64,000 nucleotides of DNA from Vibrio vulnificus NBRC 15645 = ATCC 27562 (GTDB taxonomy: Bacteria; Pseudomonadota; Gammaproteobacteria; Enterobacterales; Vibrionaceae): assembly GCF_002224265.1 (NCBI RefSeq), contig NZ_CP012881.1, positions 2,356,001 through 2,420,000 of the forward strand, written 5' to 3'. This document shows positions 56,954-64,000 of this stretch, one piece after another. The position numbers and the translations under genes were made by a program. Numbering within the stretch: the stretch's first letter is position 1; the number at the start of each line of letters is the position of its first letter. The notes beneath the pieces were generated by a model. That model did no database searches. It saw only the letters and a list, made by a program, of their open reading frames with translations, and was not told where the DNA came from.

Positions 56954-57385
56954 ATGGAAAACGCAATGGACTTTCTGCTTGAGCAGACCAAAGAGAAAGA
57001 AAACCAAGCGGTGATGGCGCTGAATAAGGCGAAATCGGAGCTGGAAGGTTACTACGCTCAATTGGCTCAAATTGAAAAGTATCGCCTGGATTATTGCCAG
57101 CAGCTCGTCGAGCGAGGGCAAAATGGTTTAACGGCCAGCCAGTTTGTTCATTTGCATCGATTCCTCGGTAAACTGGATGAAACGCTCTCTAAGCAAAAGC
57201 AAGCAGAAACACAATTTAAACAACAAGTTGAAAACTGTGAGCATTACTGGCTAGAAGTGCGCAAGCAACGAAAATCCTACGAGTGGATGATTGAGAAAAA
57301 ACAGCAAGAGAAACTCAAAGCAGAAGCAAAGCGAGAGCAGAAACAGATGGATGAGTTCTCCACCTTGCTCTATTCACGGCGCTAA
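56954..57385 (+). CDS. fliJ: Flagellar export chaperone FliJ
   Basis: 143 residues, two-helix coiled coil: MENAMDFLLEQTKEKENQAV, KIRQ-type hairpin turn around VERGQNGLTASQFVHLHRFL, and a C-terminal Lys/Gln helix (KKQQEKLKAEAKREQKQMDE). Escorts export substrates and links FliI to FlhA. Last gene before a terminator that also contains the fliK promoter. Confidence 0.92.
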   Translation: MENAMDFLLEQTKEKENQAVMALNKAKSELEGYYAQLAQIEKYRLDYCQQLVERGQNGLTASQFVHLHRFLGKLDETLSKQKQAETQFKQQVENCEHYWLEVRKQRKSYEWMIEKKQQEKLKAEAKREQKQMDEFSTLLYSRR

Positions 57386-57395
57386 ATGAGATAAG

Positions 57396-57411
57396 TGGCT
57401 TGCTTTTTGCA
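57396..57411 (+). promoter_or_regulatory. Sigma-54 promoter of the fliK operon
   Basis: TGGCTTG-N4-TTGCA with GG and GC ten bases apart, matching consensus TGGCACG-N4-TTGCW at all key positions except C-to-T and A-to-T in the spacer side of -24. 80 bases before the fliK ATG. FlrC is the expected activator. Confidence 0.78.
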
Positions 57412-57423
57412 GGCTATTTTTTT
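57396..57423 (+). terminator. Intrinsic terminator of fliJ that coincides with a sigma-54 promoter
   Basis: An 8-bp stem (tggcttgc at 57396-57403 with gcaggcta at 57409-57416, two wobble pairs), loop of five T, and a T-run of seven (57417-57423). The same bases are a -24/-12 element (57396-57411), so an incoming transcript stops where the sigma-54 start would fall. Confidence 0.75.
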
Positions 57424-57490
57424 AGCTCAATACCAAGGCTGGAAAGCGTTGGATTTTAACCCATTTTAGCGCGGCTAAGAGACTCGAATT

Positions 57491-59539
57491 ATGAATGTGA
57501 ATCTGCAACCCGTTTCCACGACAGCAAAGACCACCAGTCAAAGTGGCGAAAGCTTGGCTGCAACCGCCACTGCCGAATCGACGGACGCCAAAGGTTTTTT
57601 GCAGACCCTTTCTGAAGTCTTCTCCTCTGGAAAAACAGAAGTGGACGGCAACGTCACAGCAAAAGCATCACAAGGCACTCCATCGGAAGGTGTCAAAGGG
57701 AGCAATGCTCTTGGTGACGCAGATGAGACAAGTGAGGCAAAGGTTAGCCCATCAGATAGCTCGGTTGATGAGGTGCTAGAGCTTGAATCAGAAGCCGACG
57801 TCTCTTCATCCCAGCGCGTGGCCGAATCGAAATCAGACCAAGACTCTTCAGCAGTACTTGGTAGCGAAGATGCCAAATCGAATCAATCGCTTAGTCGCGT
57901 AACTACAGACAGTGACGTATTGAAAAGCGCGGCTGGCGCAGCAAAAGAAACGGCGACACAAGATGACAATGTCAAGCAAGCGGTGATGCAGGAAGGCTCC
58001 AAAATTCTAGGCCAATTAGAACAGTCGAATGCGGCGCTGAAAGAGACGAGTGGCAAAGGCTTGCCACAAAACACATCGTCAGAATTGGATGAGAGCGCAA
58101 CCTTGGCGGCAGCGGCGACTTCTGTGCAGCCACAACGTGGTGCACTCGATGACGATCAAGCGTTGATTGCGGCCCAACAAGGGCAAAGCTTGTCCCACTA
58201 TTCCGCGCATCTTGATCAGCAAGCCGTGAGTCAAGCGCAACCTATTGATGCTGCCCATCAAGCTCAAATCATCAATGCTCAAGTCGCTGAAACTGAGTTG
58301 CCACAAGATTGGCGTGAGGTGATGCCTCAAACTCAAGCGGGTCACCTGGCTAATAGTGCGGCACTTGGCAAGGATGCTCAGCCAAGTGCTGATATGGATC
58401 CCCAAGCGTTGATTGCCAGCAGCGCCATGGGCGTCAAATCGGTGAAAAATAGCGCAGCGTCGTCAAATGAAACACCACAAGTGTTGTCACTTGAGTTATT
58501 AGTGGTCATCGAGCAAAAATTAGCAGCGGCACAACCTTTAAGCGCGCCTGAGCAAAAAATTCTCGAGGGTTTGAAATCAGGTCAAATGGTAGCGGATTTC
58601 CCCCCATCAGAATGGACGACAAGATTACCTGTTATCGTGGCCACCACTCAGGCACAACTCACCCCTTCGGAAGGCGTGAGTGAACGACATGCCGCCATCG
58701 ATTGGACATCACCTCAATCTGCTCAGCCAAAGCATCAAGATAACGCCGCTGCCAAAACGGCAGGCAGCGCGGCGTTAGCGCAAGCAGTGCATACAGCACT
58801 TGCTCAGCCAAATACAGCCACAACCGCCCCATTGAGCGCAGACAAAGCGGCTATGGCTCTGCCTGAAGGCATGACGGCGAATACGATACCAACCGCGTTT
58901 AATCCTGCCGCGTCTCCGGATGTGGCTAAATCTCAAGTGCAATCGATGCAGGCGGCATTAGCGGCGGCTGGCCTTGCCAGCGTAAAAGGCTCATCGAAGC
59001 AAACAAGTACTGAGACTCAGGGCGCTCAACCCACGACCTCTCTCTATAGTGCGCAGACAGTGACAGGACAAACGAGAGCAGAGAATGTCGCAGCGCAACA
59101 ACCGCCAATGCCATTAACGCGAGAGTTAGCGAATGAGCAGGTGGCAGAGAAAGTGCAAATGATGATGTCAAAGAACCTCAAACAACTTGATATTCGTCTG
59201 GACCCACCGGAGCTTGGCCGCATGCAAATCCGCATGACGATGAACAACGACATCGCTAATGTGCATTTCACTGTCACCAACCCACAGGCGCGTGACATCA
59301 TTGAACAAACACTGCCAAGACTGCGGGAAATGCTCGCCCAACAAGGGATGCAATTGGCCGACTCGTCGGTTCAACAGCAAGCATCAGGTCAGCAGCAGAG
59401 ACAATACAGTGCTGATGGGCAAGGGAATGGACAACAAAACAGCAGATTTGCCTCTTCAAATGAGGAAAACCTTGAGGCTGACGTTAAACTTGACTTAAAT
59501 GTCACATCAAAGCGTGATGGAATCAGTTTTTACGCATAA
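57491..59539 (+). CDS. fliK: Flagellar hook-length control protein FliK
   Basis: 682 residues, the molecular ruler that switches export from hook to filament. The first ~540 residues are low complexity, rich in Ala, Gln, Ser and Glu. The conserved export-switch domain is near the C-terminus: KVQMMMSKNLKQLDIRLDPP then ELGRMQIRMTMNNDIANVHF and PRLREMLAQQGMQLADSSV. Much longer than E. coli FliK (375). The N-terminal half evolves fast and is not recognisable. fliL starts 36 bases later. Confidence 0.93.
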   Translation: MNVNLQPVSTTAKTTSQSGESLAATATAESTDAKGFLQTLSEVFSSGKTEVDGNVTAKASQGTPSEGVKGSNALGDADETSEAKVSPSDSSVDEVLELESEADVSSSQRVAESKSDQDSSAVLGSEDAKSNQSLSRVTTDSDVLKSAAGAAKETATQDDNVKQAVMQEGSKILGQLEQSNAALKETSGKGLPQNTSSELDESATLAAAATSVQPQRGALDDDQALIAAQQGQSLSHYSAHLDQQAVSQAQPIDAAHQAQIINAQVAETELPQDWREVMPQTQAGHLANSAALGKDAQPSADMDPQALIASSAMGVKSVKNSAASSNETPQVLSLELLVVIEQKLAAAQPLSAPEQKILEGLKSGQMVADFPPSEWTTRLPVIVATTQAQLTPSEGVSERHAAIDWTSPQSAQPKHQDNAAAKTAGSAALAQAVHTALAQPNTATTAPLSADKAAMALPEGMTANTIPTAFNPAASPDVAKSQVQSMQAALAAAGLASVKGSSKQTSTETQGAQPTTSLYSAQTVTGQTRAENVAAQQPPMPLTRELANEQVAEKVQMMMSKNLKQLDIRLDPPELGRMQIRMTMNNDIANVHFTVTNPQARDIIEQTLPRLREMLAQQGMQLADSSVQQQASGQQQRQYSADGQGNGQQNSRFASSNEENLEADVKLDLNVTSKRDGISFYA

Positions 59540-59575
59540 AATACAAATTGTTAAGTTTGATAGGTAGAGCAGCTC

Positions 59576-60073
59576 ATGGCAGAAGAATTGCAAAACGGTG
59601 AAGAAGCACCAAAAGGGAAAAGTAAACTCCTCATCATTATCATTGCTGTTGTTGTTTTATTGGTCGGCGGTGGCGGCGCAGCGTTTTTCTTGATGGGTTC
59701 CGATCCCGCGGAAGAAGAAGCCGCTGCACAAGTTGATACAAAGCCTGTTGAAGACCCCATTGCGTACGTTAATATCGCACAACCTTTTGTTTTTAATGTG
59801 ACGGGCGATAATCGCAATCGCATGGTACAAATCAAAGTGCAGTTGATGGTTCGTGGTACAGAAAATGAAAACCTTGCCCGTTACCATTCGCCATTGATTG
59901 AAAGTTCATTGCTATCAACGTTTGCTTCGGCAACGGTTGAACAGTTGCGTTCACCTACGGGCCGAACGGAGCTTCGTGACAAAGCCACAGATGACATTAA
60001 AGCAGCGCTGACGAAATCGGTAGGTCAGCCTGTGATTGAAAAAGTATTGTTTACCGACTTTGTGATTCAGTAG
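59576..60073 (+). CDS. fliL: Flagellar basal body-associated protein FliL
   Basis: 165 residues: a short cytosolic N-terminus, one membrane span near residues 20-40 (LLIIIIAVVVLLVGGGGAAF), then a periplasmic stomatin-like domain (VNIAQPFVFNVTGDNRNRM, VQIKVQLMVRGTEN, FVIQ at the end). It supports the stator. Overall family size. Confidence 0.93.
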   Translation: MAEELQNGEEAPKGKSKLLIIIIAVVVLLVGGGGAAFFLMGSDPAEEEAAAQVDTKPVEDPIAYVNIAQPFVFNVTGDNRNRMVQIKVQLMVRGTENENLARYHSPLIESSLLSTFASATVEQLRSPTGRTELRDKATDDIKAALTKSVGQPVIEKVLFTDFVIQ

Positions 60074-60080
60074 GTATAGC

Positions 60081-61124
60081 GTGACCGATCTATTAAGCCA
60101 AGACGAGATTGATGCGCTCCTTCATGGGGTGGATGATGTCGATGAGATAGACGAGCCGATAGAGGATGATCTAGGCAGCGCCGTCAATTTCGATTTCTCC
60201 TCACAAGACAGGATTGTTCGTGGTCGCATGCCGACCTTGGAACTGATCAATGAACGTTTTGCTCGTCATATGCGCATCAGTTTGTTCAACATGTTGAGAA
60301 AAACCGCCGAAGTCTCGATCAACGGCGTGCAAATGATGAAGTTTGGTGAATACCAAAATACGCTATACGTGCCCACCAGTTTGAACATGGTTCGCTTCAG
60401 GCCATTAAAAGGCACCGCGTTGATCACCATGGAAGCGCGTTTGGTGTTTATTCTGGTAGAGAACTTTTTTGGTGGCGATGGTCGCTTCCACGCCAAAATT
60501 GAAGGTCGCGAATTTACCCCAACAGAGCGACGTATCATACAGCTTCTACTGAAAATCGTATTTGAAGATTACAAAGAAGCTTGGTCGCCTGTGATGGGGG
60601 TTGAATTTGAGTATCTCGACTCGGAAGTGAACCCGAGTATGGCGAACATTGTTAGCCCAACGGAAGTGATTGTCGTGAGTTCGTTCCATATCGAAGTGGA
60701 CGGCGGCGGCGGTGACTTCCATGTGGTCATGCCGTATTCCATGGTCGAGCCGATCCGGGAGTTGCTTGATGCGGGTGTGCAATCGGACAAAATGGAAACG
60801 GACGTACGTTGGAGCTCTGCTCTGCGTGAAGAAATCATGGATTGCCCTGTGAATTTCCGTGTCAATTTGCTGGAGAAAGATATCTCGCTGCGCGATTTGA
60901 TGGAACTTCGACCTGGGGATGTGATTCCGATTGAAATGCCTAAGCACGCCGTGATGTTTGTAGAAGAATTACCCACTTACCGCGTGAAAATGGGGCAGTC
61001 TAACGAGAAACTGGCGGTGCAAATTTCCGAAGAAATTGAACGCCCTCATGTGGTGAAAACCGATTTAACTTTCTTAGGGAAAGACATCATGTCTGAACTA
61101 GAAAGTGACGACGATGATGATTAA
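60081..61124 (+). CDS. fliM: Flagellar motor switch protein FliM
   Basis: 347 residues. The N-terminal CheY-P-binding peptide LLSQDEIDALLHG leads, the CheC-like middle has RGRMPTLELINERFARHMRI, and the SpoA domain ends the protein (LRPGDVIPIEMPKHAVMFVE). GTG start at 60081 with an aggta ribosome site. Gap of seven bases after fliL. Confidence 0.95.
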   Translation: MTDLLSQDEIDALLHGVDDVDEIDEPIEDDLGSAVNFDFSSQDRIVRGRMPTLELINERFARHMRISLFNMLRKTAEVSINGVQMMKFGEYQNTLYVPTSLNMVRFRPLKGTALITMEARLVFILVENFFGGDGRFHAKIEGREFTPTERRIIQLLLKIVFEDYKEAWSPVMGVEFEYLDSEVNPSMANIVSPTEVIVVSSFHIEVDGGGGDFHVVMPYSMVEPIRELLDAGVQSDKMETDVRWSSALREEIMDCPVNFRVNLLEKDISLRDLMELRPGDVIPIEMPKHAVMFVEELPTYRVKMGQSNEKLAVQISEEIERPHVVKTDLTFLGKDIMSELESDDDDD

Positions 61125-61193
61125 TGCTCGCGACTGAGAGCAAAATGTTCGTCTAGTATTGAGTTAAATAGTAAGTAAAAACAGGATAGTAAA

Positions 61194-61604
61194 ATGGCAT
61201 CAAGTGAAGATGAAAGGCTAGCGGCAGAATGGGCAGCAGCTTTGGGTGAAGATCCCGCAGCGCCTGAAATTGATGTTGACGAAGTATTGGCGGCGCCATT
61301 AGAAGAGTTGAAAGATACCTCTGCGCCGATCACCGCCGATGAGCGCCGCAAACTGGATACCATTATGGATATTCCAGTGACGATTTCGATGGAAGTGGGC
61401 CGCTCACAAATCAGCATTCGTAACTTACTTCAGCTTAACCAAGGTTCGGTAGTCGAACTGGATCGTCTGGCTGGTGAGTCGCTCGACGTATTGGTCAACG
61501 GTACGTTGATCGCCCACGGAGAGGTTGTTGTGGTCAACGATAAGTTTGGTATCCGTCTCACCGATGTGATCAGCCAAACTGAACGTATCAAAAAACTGCG
61601 TTAA
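61194..61604 (+). CDS. fliN: Flagellar motor switch protein FliN
   Basis: 136 residues. A disordered acidic N-terminus, then the SpoA/FliN domain: LDTIMDIPVTISMEVGRSQI, QLNQGSVVELDRLAGESLDV and EVVVVNDKFGIRLTDVISQT. It forms the base of the C-ring. The stop overlaps the fliO start by one base (TAATG). Confidence 0.95.
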   Translation: MASSEDERLAAEWAAALGEDPAAPEIDVDEVLAAPLEELKDTSAPITADERRKLDTIMDIPVTISMEVGRSQISIRNLLQLNQGSVVELDRLAGESLDVLVNGTLIAHGEVVVVNDKFGIRLTDVISQTERIKKLR

Positions 61605-62026
61605 TGCTTATGAGACCAAGCCGTTATCGCCATCGCTTATTTGGTCTTACAGGAGCACTGGTCGCCATGACGAGTGCTCCTCGTGTTTGGGCCGCGCCCC
61701 AAGCGCCGGAGCTTGACCTTGCCACCACGTTTGCTTCTCTTCTCCTCGTTATCGCTTTTATTCTCTTTTTAGCTTGGCTGATGAAGCGCATCCAAACGCC
61801 AGCATTCGGCCAGAAACACGGCTTAAAGGTGGTGAGTCAAATTGCGGTGGGGACACGAGAGCGCATCGCCGTTGTTCAGGCGGGGGAAGAACAATTTTTA
61901 GTGGGCATCACCAGTCAGTCTATCCAACTGCTTGCAAAATTAGAGCATCCGTTAAAACAGGAGGAGTTGGCTAAAACGGCATTTGCACAACAATTTAGCC
62001 AGCTACTGAAAAAGAATGAACAATAA
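61604..62026 (+). CDS. fliO: Flagellar biosynthetic protein FliO
   Basis: 140 residues: a signal-like basic/hydrophobic N-terminus ([20 protein letters not shown]), then a membrane span near residues 43-60 ([20 protein letters not shown]) and a small cytosolic domain with [20 protein letters not shown]. It assists FliP ring assembly. Overlaps fliN by one base and fliP by 11 bases. Confidence 0.88.
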   Translation: MLMRPSRYRHRLFGLTGALVAMTSAPRVWAAPQAPELDLATTFASLLLVIAFILFLAWLMKRIQTPAFGQKHGLKVVSQIAVGTRERIAVVQAGEEQFLVGITSQSIQLLAKLEHPLKQEELAKTAFAQQFSQLLKKNEQ

Positions 62027-62885
62027 GCAACTTCTGACCACGTTTTGGCTATCACTCAGCTTACTGATGGCATCCCTATTTTCCTTTTCGGCTTGGGCAC
62101 AAGCGGAAGAGACCGCGTTGCCAGCCAATCTTGCACCGGGCGGTAGCGTGACGGTTTCACAAATGCAGAGTGACACCAGTAAGAGTGAATTTATGAGTGT
62201 GGGTAGCGGAGGCGGTATCCCTGCTTTCACCATGACCACCAACCCTGACGGTAGCGAAGACTACTCGGTCACGTTGCAGATTTTAGCGTTAATGACCATG
62301 CTTGGCTTCTTGCCAGCGATGGTGATTCTGATGACATCATTCACCCGGATTGTGGTGGTGATGTCGATTTTGCGGCAGGCAATGGGTCTGCAACAAACGC
62401 CGTCAAACCAGGTCATTATTGGCATTGCACTCTTCTTAACCTTTTTTATCATGTCGCCCGTGATTAACGAAGTGAATGAACAAGCGGTTCAACCGTACCT
62501 TAATGAGCAGCTCACCGCCCGTGAAGCGTTTGATGCCGCACAAGGGCCAATGAAAGCGTTTATGCTCAAGCAAACACGCGTGAAAGATCTCGAGACATTC
62601 GTCAATATGTCAGGAGAGCAGGCCACCAATCCAGAAGACGTTTCTATGGCGGTGCTGATTCCCGCGTTTATCACCTCTGAGCTAAAAACCGCATTCCAAA
62701 TCGGATTCATGCTGTTTTTGCCGTTCCTTATCATTGACCTTGTCGTGGCTTCGGTACTGATGGCGATGGGTATGATGATGTTGTCACCGATGATCGTCTC
62801 GCTGCCATTTAAGCTAATGTTGTTCGTGTTAGTTGATGGCTGGAACCTGATCCTTTCCACTCTCGCAGGCAGTTTTGCCTTATAG
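62016..62885 (+). CDS. fliP: Flagellar export gate protein FliP
   Basis: 289 residues with a cleavable signal peptide ([20 protein letters not shown]) then an N-terminal extracytoplasmic stretch and four membrane spans: [60 protein letters not shown] and [20 protein letters not shown]. These contain the FliP signature. Forms the export gate with FliQ and FliR. Confidence 0.96.
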   Translation: MNNKQLLTTFWLSLSLLMASLFSFSAWAQAEETALPANLAPGGSVTVSQMQSDTSKSEFMSVGSGGGIPAFTMTTNPDGSEDYSVTLQILALMTMLGFLPAMVILMTSFTRIVVVMSILRQAMGLQQTPSNQVIIGIALFLTFFIMSPVINEVNEQAVQPYLNEQLTAREAFDAAQGPMKAFMLKQTRVKDLETFVNMSGEQATNPEDVSMAVLIPAFITSELKTAFQIGFMLFLPFLIIDLVVASVLMAMGMMMLSPMIVSLPFKLMLFVLVDGWNLILSTLAGSFAL

Positions 62886-62900
62886 CGGTAAGGAGACGCA

Positions 62901-63170
62901 ATGACACCTGAAGTTTTTGTTGAGCTGTTTCGTGAAGCACTGTGGATGGTTCTCATCATGGTGTGTGCCATCATTATTCCCAGTTTGTTGGTGGGTTTGA
63001 TTGTGGCAATTTTTCAGGCGGCGACCTCGATCAACGAGCAAACCCTGAGCTTTTTGCCACGTCTGATTGTGACTTTATTAGCGCTAATGCTCTTTGGCCA
63101 TTGGATGACACAGATGTTGATGGAGTACTTTTTCGCGCTAGTGGAACGTTTTCCGCAAGTTCTGTACTAG
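62901..63170 (+). CDS. fliQ: Flagellar export gate protein FliQ
   Basis: 89 residues and two membrane spans: EALWMVLIMVCAIIIPSLLV then FLPRLIVTLLALMLFGHWMT, with the conserved linker GLIVAIFQAATSINEQTLSF. Ribosome site taagga. Standard size. Confidence 0.96.
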   Translation: MTPEVFVELFREALWMVLIMVCAIIIPSLLVGLIVAIFQAATSINEQTLSFLPRLIVTLLALMLFGHWMTQMLMEYFFALVERFPQVLY

Positions 63171-63182
63171 GCGGGAGGAGCG

Positions 63183-63965
63183 ATGGAATATCCAACCACC
63201 ATTATTCTGGACTGGATAGCCAACTATTTTTGGCCTTTCACCCGTATCTCCTCTATGTTGATGGTGATGACGGTGACGGGTGCGCGTTTTGTTTCTCCTC
63301 GAATTCGTCTCTACCTTAGCCTTGCCATCACCTTGGCCTTAATGCCAGCGATTCCGGCGGTGCCAGAAGAGCTCCAACTGCTCTCGTTCCAAGGCTTTTT
63401 GACGACCTTTGAGCAAATTGTTATCGGTGTGGCAATGGGGATGGTGACGCAGTTTATCATCCAGACCTTTGTCCTGCTGGGTCAGATTTTGGGTATGCAA
63501 TCGAGTTTGGGTTTCGCATCCATGGTGGACCCTGCCAATGGTCAGAACACGCCGTTGCTTGGTCAGTTGTTTATGTTCCTGTCGACCATGTTTTTCCTCG
63601 CCACCGATGGTCACCTGAAAATGCTGCAATTGGTGCTGTTTAGCTTCAAAACCTTGCCCATAGGCAGTGGTTCATTGAATGCGGTTGATTTTCGTGAACT
63701 GGCGTTGTGGCTGGGCATCATGTTCAAAACGGCGCTGAGTATGTCACTCTCGGGCATCATTGCGCTGCTGACCATCAACCTCTCCTTCGGGGTGATGACC
63801 CGAGCTGCACCGCAGCTGAACATTTTCTCCCTCGGTTTTGCTTTCGCCTTGTTGGTGGGGTTACTGATTTGTTGGTACATCTTGGCTGGCTTATACAGTC
63901 ACTATGAGCTGTACTGGTTGCAAGGCGAACAGCAGGTTTGCCGATTTATTCGTTTGAATTGCTAG
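63183..63965 (+). CDS. fliR: Flagellar export gate protein FliR
   Basis: 260 residues, about six membrane spans: IANYFWPFTRISSMLMVMTV, LYLSLAITLALMPAIPAVPE, EQIVIGVAMGMVTQFIIQTF and LGQILGMQSSLGFASMVDPA with the family's conserved QxG region. Ribosome site ggagga before the ATG. flhB follows after nine bases. Confidence 0.95.
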   Translation: MEYPTTIILDWIANYFWPFTRISSMLMVMTVTGARFVSPRIRLYLSLAITLALMPAIPAVPEELQLLSFQGFLTTFEQIVIGVAMGMVTQFIIQTFVLLGQILGMQSSLGFASMVDPANGQNTPLLGQLFMFLSTMFFLATDGHLKMLQLVLFSFKTLPIGSGSLNAVDFRELALWLGIMFKTALSMSLSGIIALLTINLSFGVMTRAAPQLNIFSLGFAFALLVGLLICWYILAGLYSHYELYWLQGEQQVCRFIRLNC

Positions 63966-63974
63966 GAGGCTGGT

Positions 63975-64000
63975 TTGGCAGAGTCAGACGGTCAAGAACG
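63975..64000 (+). CDS. flhB: Flagellar export substrate-switch protein FlhB, first codons (cut by window end)
   Basis: TTG GCA GAG TCA GAC GGT CAA GAA gives MAESDGQE, the usual start of Vibrio FlhB, with an aggagg ribosome site directly upstream (63964-63969). Only eight complete codons are visible, so this rests on context and the peptide start. TTG is an unusual start codon. Confidence 0.8.

Overview
The window looks like the main chromosome of a Vibrio. The housekeeping proteins are close to their E. coli counterparts, and the last 24 kb is a polar-flagellum cluster in the order described for Vibrio parahaemolyticus (flaF, flaB, flaA, flaG, fliD, flaI, fliS, flrA, flrB, flrC, fliE onward). 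I cannot settle the species. V. vulnificus or a near relative would fit. No rRNA, tRNA, CRISPR array, insertion sequence or prophage was seen.

Bases 1-12300 hold core genes: the 3' half of dnaE, accA, tilS, a small cytochrome c, glnB and a yafD-type gene. These are followed by the mltD/gloB/yafS/rnhA/dnaQ neighbourhood, which is also known from enterobacteria, and a membrane-anchored TIGR03503-type protein behind dnaQ. Bases 12381-14944 are a KefF/KefB-type potassium efflux pair.

Bases 15035-16400 are the only clearly accessory-looking island. It has two near-identical, overlapping genes of an immunity-protein-like family, arranged as an exact 674-bp tandem duplication between kefB and fadE, with no toxin gene in sight. 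Bases 16778-39738 return to core metabolism: fadE with a FadR-like operator, gmhA, yafJ, purN/purM, upp and uraA with PurR-like boxes, the DUF2066/DUF2069/wrbA/arsC/bepA/tusA/perM group, bcp/gcvR, dapA/bamC, dapE/yffB, and a set of small membrane or lipoprotein genes next to a DyP peroxidase.

Bases 39812-64000 are the flagellar region. Three flagellin genes each have a recognisable sigma-28 promoter. They are followed by flaG, the filament cap fliD with a long coiled-coil insertion, two export chaperones, and the sigma-54 regulatory cascade flrA then flrBC. The basal-body, switch, hook-length and export operon fliE to fliR comes next, and the window ends in the first codons of flhB. Sigma-54 (-24/-12) elements are visible before flrB, fliE and fliK. 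Those at flrB and fliK lie inside hairpin-forming inverted repeats, and at fliK the hairpin is also a good intrinsic terminator for fliJ. The expected logic is FlrA with sigma-54 driving flrBC, FlrC with sigma-54 driving the fliE and fliK operons, and FliA (sigma-28) driving the flagellins.

The points most worth a second look are the duplicated immunity-like pair, the terminator/sigma-54-promoter superposition, the missing resolving cysteine in Bcp, the absence of hda from its usual neighbourhood, and the paired hairpins between purM and purN.
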